The position numbers were made by a program, and so were the translations under genes. DNA of 6,358 nt from Sideroxydans lithotrophicus (GTDB lineage Bacteria; Pseudomonadota; Gammaproteobacteria; Burkholderiales; Sulfuriferulaceae). Position 1 is the stretch's first letter, and the number at the start of each line of letters is the position of its first letter. Shown here piece by piece: positions 4,239-6,358 of the stretch. The notes under the pieces were generated by a model, which was given only the letters and a program-made list of their open reading frames with translations, had not been told where the DNA came from and ran no database searches. The stretch covers positions 1 through 6,358 of the forward strand of contig DZDB01000111.1 of NCBI GenBank assembly GCA_022736605.1, read 5' to 3'.

Positions 4239-6358
4239 ATGGCTGAAGAGAAAAAAGTCGCTGCGTATATTTGCCAGGGTTGTGGGCTGGGTGAACGTCT
4301 GGATACCGATGCACTGGTCAATGTGGTTAAAAAAGAAGGCCGTATCCAGGACGTTAAAACCCATCCTTTCCTGTGTAACAGTGCAGGCGTGGCGATGATC
4401 CAGAATGACATCGACAATGAGGGTGTGACGCACATCATGCTGGGCGCGTGCTCGCGCCGTGCCAAGACCGACGCGTTCAATTTCACCACAGTGGCCATGT
4501 CGCGCGCTAACCTGCGCGAAGGCGTGATCTGGATCCGCCCCGATACTGAGGAAGCACGCGAAACCACGCAGGAAATGGCAGAAGACTATCTGCGCATGGG
4601 CAGCGCCGAGATCAAGGCCATGCGCCAGCCGCAGGGCAATCCAAATACCGGCACCAGCCGTACGCTGCTGGTGGTCGGCGGCGGGATCACCGGCATGACG
4701 GCTGCGCTGGAAGCGGCAAAAACCGGCTATCCGGTCGTGTTGGTGGAGAAATCTGCCCAACTAGGCGGCTGGGCGGCGCGCATGCTAAAGCGGGTGCCTT
4801 CGCATGAGCCGTACAAGGCGCCGGTCGATACCGGCGTGTCAGATATGATCGCCGCAATTGAGGCCGACGCCAACATCAAGGTGTATCTGAATGCAACCGT
4901 GGCTAAAACCAGTGGTGCGCCGGGTCGTTTTCAGGCAGATATTGCGACGGAGTCAGGCAGCATTTCTACCGAAGATGTCGGCGCGATTGTGCAGGCCAGT
5001 GGGTTTGAGCTGTATGACGCGAACAAATTGCCCGAACTGGGTTATGGCAAATCGGCCAACGTAGTGGATCAGGCTGGCCTTGAACAACTTGCTATCGACG
5101 CTGCACAGCACGGCGGGCCCATTTTGCGGCCTTCAGACGGCCAGCCGGTTAAATCTGTGGTGTTTGTGCAGTGTGCAGGGCAGCGTGATGCGAGCGGAAC
5201 TCACCTGGCTTATTGTTCAGGTCATTGCTGCAATACCAGTATCAAACAGGCGATGTACTTCAAGGATGCCAACGCAGACATTGATACCACGGTGCTGTAT
5301 ACCGACCTGCGCACGCCGGGTAACGGTGAGGACTTCTACCGCAGCGCACAAGAAAAAGGCGTGATTTTTACCAAAGGAAAGGTGTCTTCGGTCGAGCCGA
5401 CAGGCAATGCCTGTACCGTTAATTTTCATGATCTCATCCTGAACGATCAGGCGTCGATAGAAAATGCCGATCTGGTGGTGCTGGCAACCGGGCAAGTGCC
5501 TAATTCGGGCGTCAATATTGACTTCAAGCCTGAAGCCGGTGCAGAAGCTGCATGGGATATTGAGAAAAAAACCATCTCTATTCTCAATCTGGATTACCGC
5601 CAGGGCAGTGACGTGCCACAACTCAAATACGGCTTTACCGACTCGCACTTCATCTGTTTCCCCTATGAAACACGGCGTACCGGCATTTACACCGCCGGCC
5701 CGGTGCGCCGTCCGATGGACATTGCTCAGGCCAGGGAGGATGCGACCGGCGCTACGCTCAAAGCGATTCAGGCACTGGAAAACGCCGCGATTGGCAGCGC
5801 AGCACACCCACGTTCAGGGGATTTGTCTTATCCATCGGTGCGGTTGGAAGGCTGCACGCAGTGTAAGCGCTGTACGGTAGAGTGCCCGTTTGGCGCAATT
5901 GATGAAGACGAAAAACGCTATCCACTGTTCAACGAATCACGTTGCCGCCGCTGCGGTACCTGTATGGGTGCCTGTCCGGTACGCGTGATTTCGTTCGAGA
6001 ATTATTCAGTCGATACCGTGGGTAGCCAGATCAAGGCGGTGAATATCCCCGATGAATTTTCTGAAAAGCCGCGCATTCTGGTGCTGGCGTGTGAAAACGA
6101 TGCGTATCCGGCGATGGACATGGCGGCGATGAATCGCACTGAAACCAGTTCGTTTGTACGTGTAGTGCCGGTGCGCTGCCTGGGTTCGGTGAATACCATC
6201 TGGATTACCGATGCGCTCAATTCCGGTTACGACGGGGTGATGTTGATGGGGTGCAAACACGGTGATGAATACCAGTGTCATTTCGTCAAAGGCTCAGAGC
6301 TGGCCAATTACCGCATGAGCAAAATTGACGATACCTTGAAGGGCTTTAATCTCGAAAC
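4239..6358 (+). CDS. qmoB: QmoB, HdrA-like flavoprotein with ferredoxin and MvhD-like domains (3' end outside window)
   Basis: The frame is open from the ATG at 4239 to the window edge, 706 codons; the family is about 750 residues, so only the last few dozen are missing. Order of parts: an N-terminal HdrA-type cysteine domain (ICQGCG with C12 and C15, then C46 and C71); the FAD site LLVVGGGITGMTAALEAA (143-160); the HdrA cluster motif with C312, C326, C330 and C331; and a complete two-cluster ferredoxin domain, C539-C542-C545-C549-Pro and C569-C572-C575-C579-Pro. Last is an MvhD/FlpD-like domain (about 612-700) with C618, C647, C672 and C680, the pattern that binds a [2Fe-2S] cluster in MvhD. 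HdrA fused to MvhD is the hallmark of QmoB. In the complex it relays electrons between AprBA, QmoA and membrane-bound QmoC. It is related in sequence to QmoA, as expected for an ancient duplication. The C-terminus and the expected qmoC cannot be seen. Confidence 0.88.
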   Translation, partial: MAEEKKVAAYICQGCGLGERLDTDALVNVVKKEGRIQDVKTHPFLCNSAGVAMIQNDIDNEGVTHIMLGACSRRAKTDAFNFTTVAMSRANLREGVIWIRPDTEEARETTQEMAEDYLRMGSAEIKAMRQPQGNPNTGTSRTLLVVGGGITGMTAALEAAKTGYPVVLVEKSAQLGGWAARMLKRVPSHEPYKAPVDTGVSDMIAAIEADANIKVYLNATVAKTSGAPGRFQADIATESGSISTEDVGAIVQASGFELYDANKLPELGYGKSANVVDQAGLEQLAIDAAQHGGPILRPSDGQPVKSVVFVQCAGQRDASGTHLAYCSGHCCNTSIKQAMYFKDANADIDTTVLYTDLRTPGNGEDFYRSAQEKGVIFTKGKVSSVEPTGNACTVNFHDLILNDQASIENADLVVLATGQVPNSGVNIDFKPEAGAEAAWDIEKKTISILNLDYRQGSDVPQLKYGFTDSHFICFPYETRRTGIYTAGPVRRPMDIAQAREDATGATLKAIQALENAAIGSAAHPRSGDLSYPSVRLEGCTQCKRCTVECPFGAIDEDEKRYPLFNESRCRRCGTCMGACPVRVISFENYSVDTVGSQIKAVNIPDEFSEKPRILVLACENDAYPAMDMAAMNRTETSSFVRVVPVRCLGSVNTIWITDALNSGYDGVMLMGCKHGDEYQCHFVKGSELANYRMSKIDDTLKGFNLE

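Noticed and set aside
2853..4760. 635-codon open frame on the minus strand across qmoA and the start of qmoB
   Set aside because: It is antisense to two proteins with unmistakable FAD and cysteine motifs. Its translation is His- and Arg-rich without any family motif, as expected for a shadow frame in GC-rich coding DNA.
5217..5807. 196-codon minus-strand frame within qmoB
   Set aside because: Antisense to the conserved HdrA portion of qmoB; no promoter, no family motif.

Overview
The window looks like a piece of chromosome from a Gram-negative, probably betaproteobacterial, sulfur-metabolising chemolithotroph. The evidence is an E. coli-type soluble pyrophosphatase, moderately GC-rich DNA, good Shine-Dalgarno sites, and two consecutive HdrA-like flavoproteins that I read as QmoA and QmoB. 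These belong to the membrane complex that links APS reductase (AprBA) to the quinone pool. Among Proteobacteria that are not sulfate reducers, Qmo normally serves sulfite oxidation through APS. A Gallionellaceae- or Sulfuricellaceae-like host is my inference; no taxonomic marker is present.

Layout. Positions 1-489 (+) hold the 3' nine-tenths of ppa, closed by a rho-independent terminator at 496-521. Positions 538-1110 (+) hold a YfcE-type metallophosphoesterase. A hairpin at 1131-1164 separates it from a converging minus-strand block. Read in its own direction, that block is a TetR-family regulator (2663-2067), a terminator (2036-2013), an AhpD/carboxymuconolactone-decarboxylase-like protein (1946-1413) and a TusA-like sulfur carrier (1399-1172). 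The last two lie 13 nt apart and form an operon. A 285-nt divergent intergenic region (2664-2948) then leads to qmoA (2949-4235, +) and qmoB (4239 to beyond the right edge, +), 3 nt apart. qmoC would be expected just beyond the window.

How the parts work together. The TetR protein very likely controls both its own gene and the AhpD-like/tusA operon. Palindromes built on CATACC...GGTATG lie over the -10 region of both promoters, with a long perfect version at 1978-2001 and a short one at 2673-2688. The tetR promoter has a perfect TTGACA box placed so that transcription should start at or next to the ATG, so its mRNA may be leaderless. The regulator has Cys106 and Lys175 at the same sequence positions as the redox-sensing pair of E. 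coli NemR, which suggests an electrophile, oxidant or reactive-sulfur signal. Next to an APS-pathway electron-transfer module, this block is a plausible but untested sulfur or redox stress cassette.

No mobile elements, CRISPR arrays, tRNAs or rRNAs were seen. The main points for a second look are the shared operators with different spacing, the candidate leaderless tetR, the TetR-AhpD-TusA cassette next to qmo with no aprBA directly upstream, and the pattern of cysteine loss in QmoA that leaves exactly one ferredoxin cluster.
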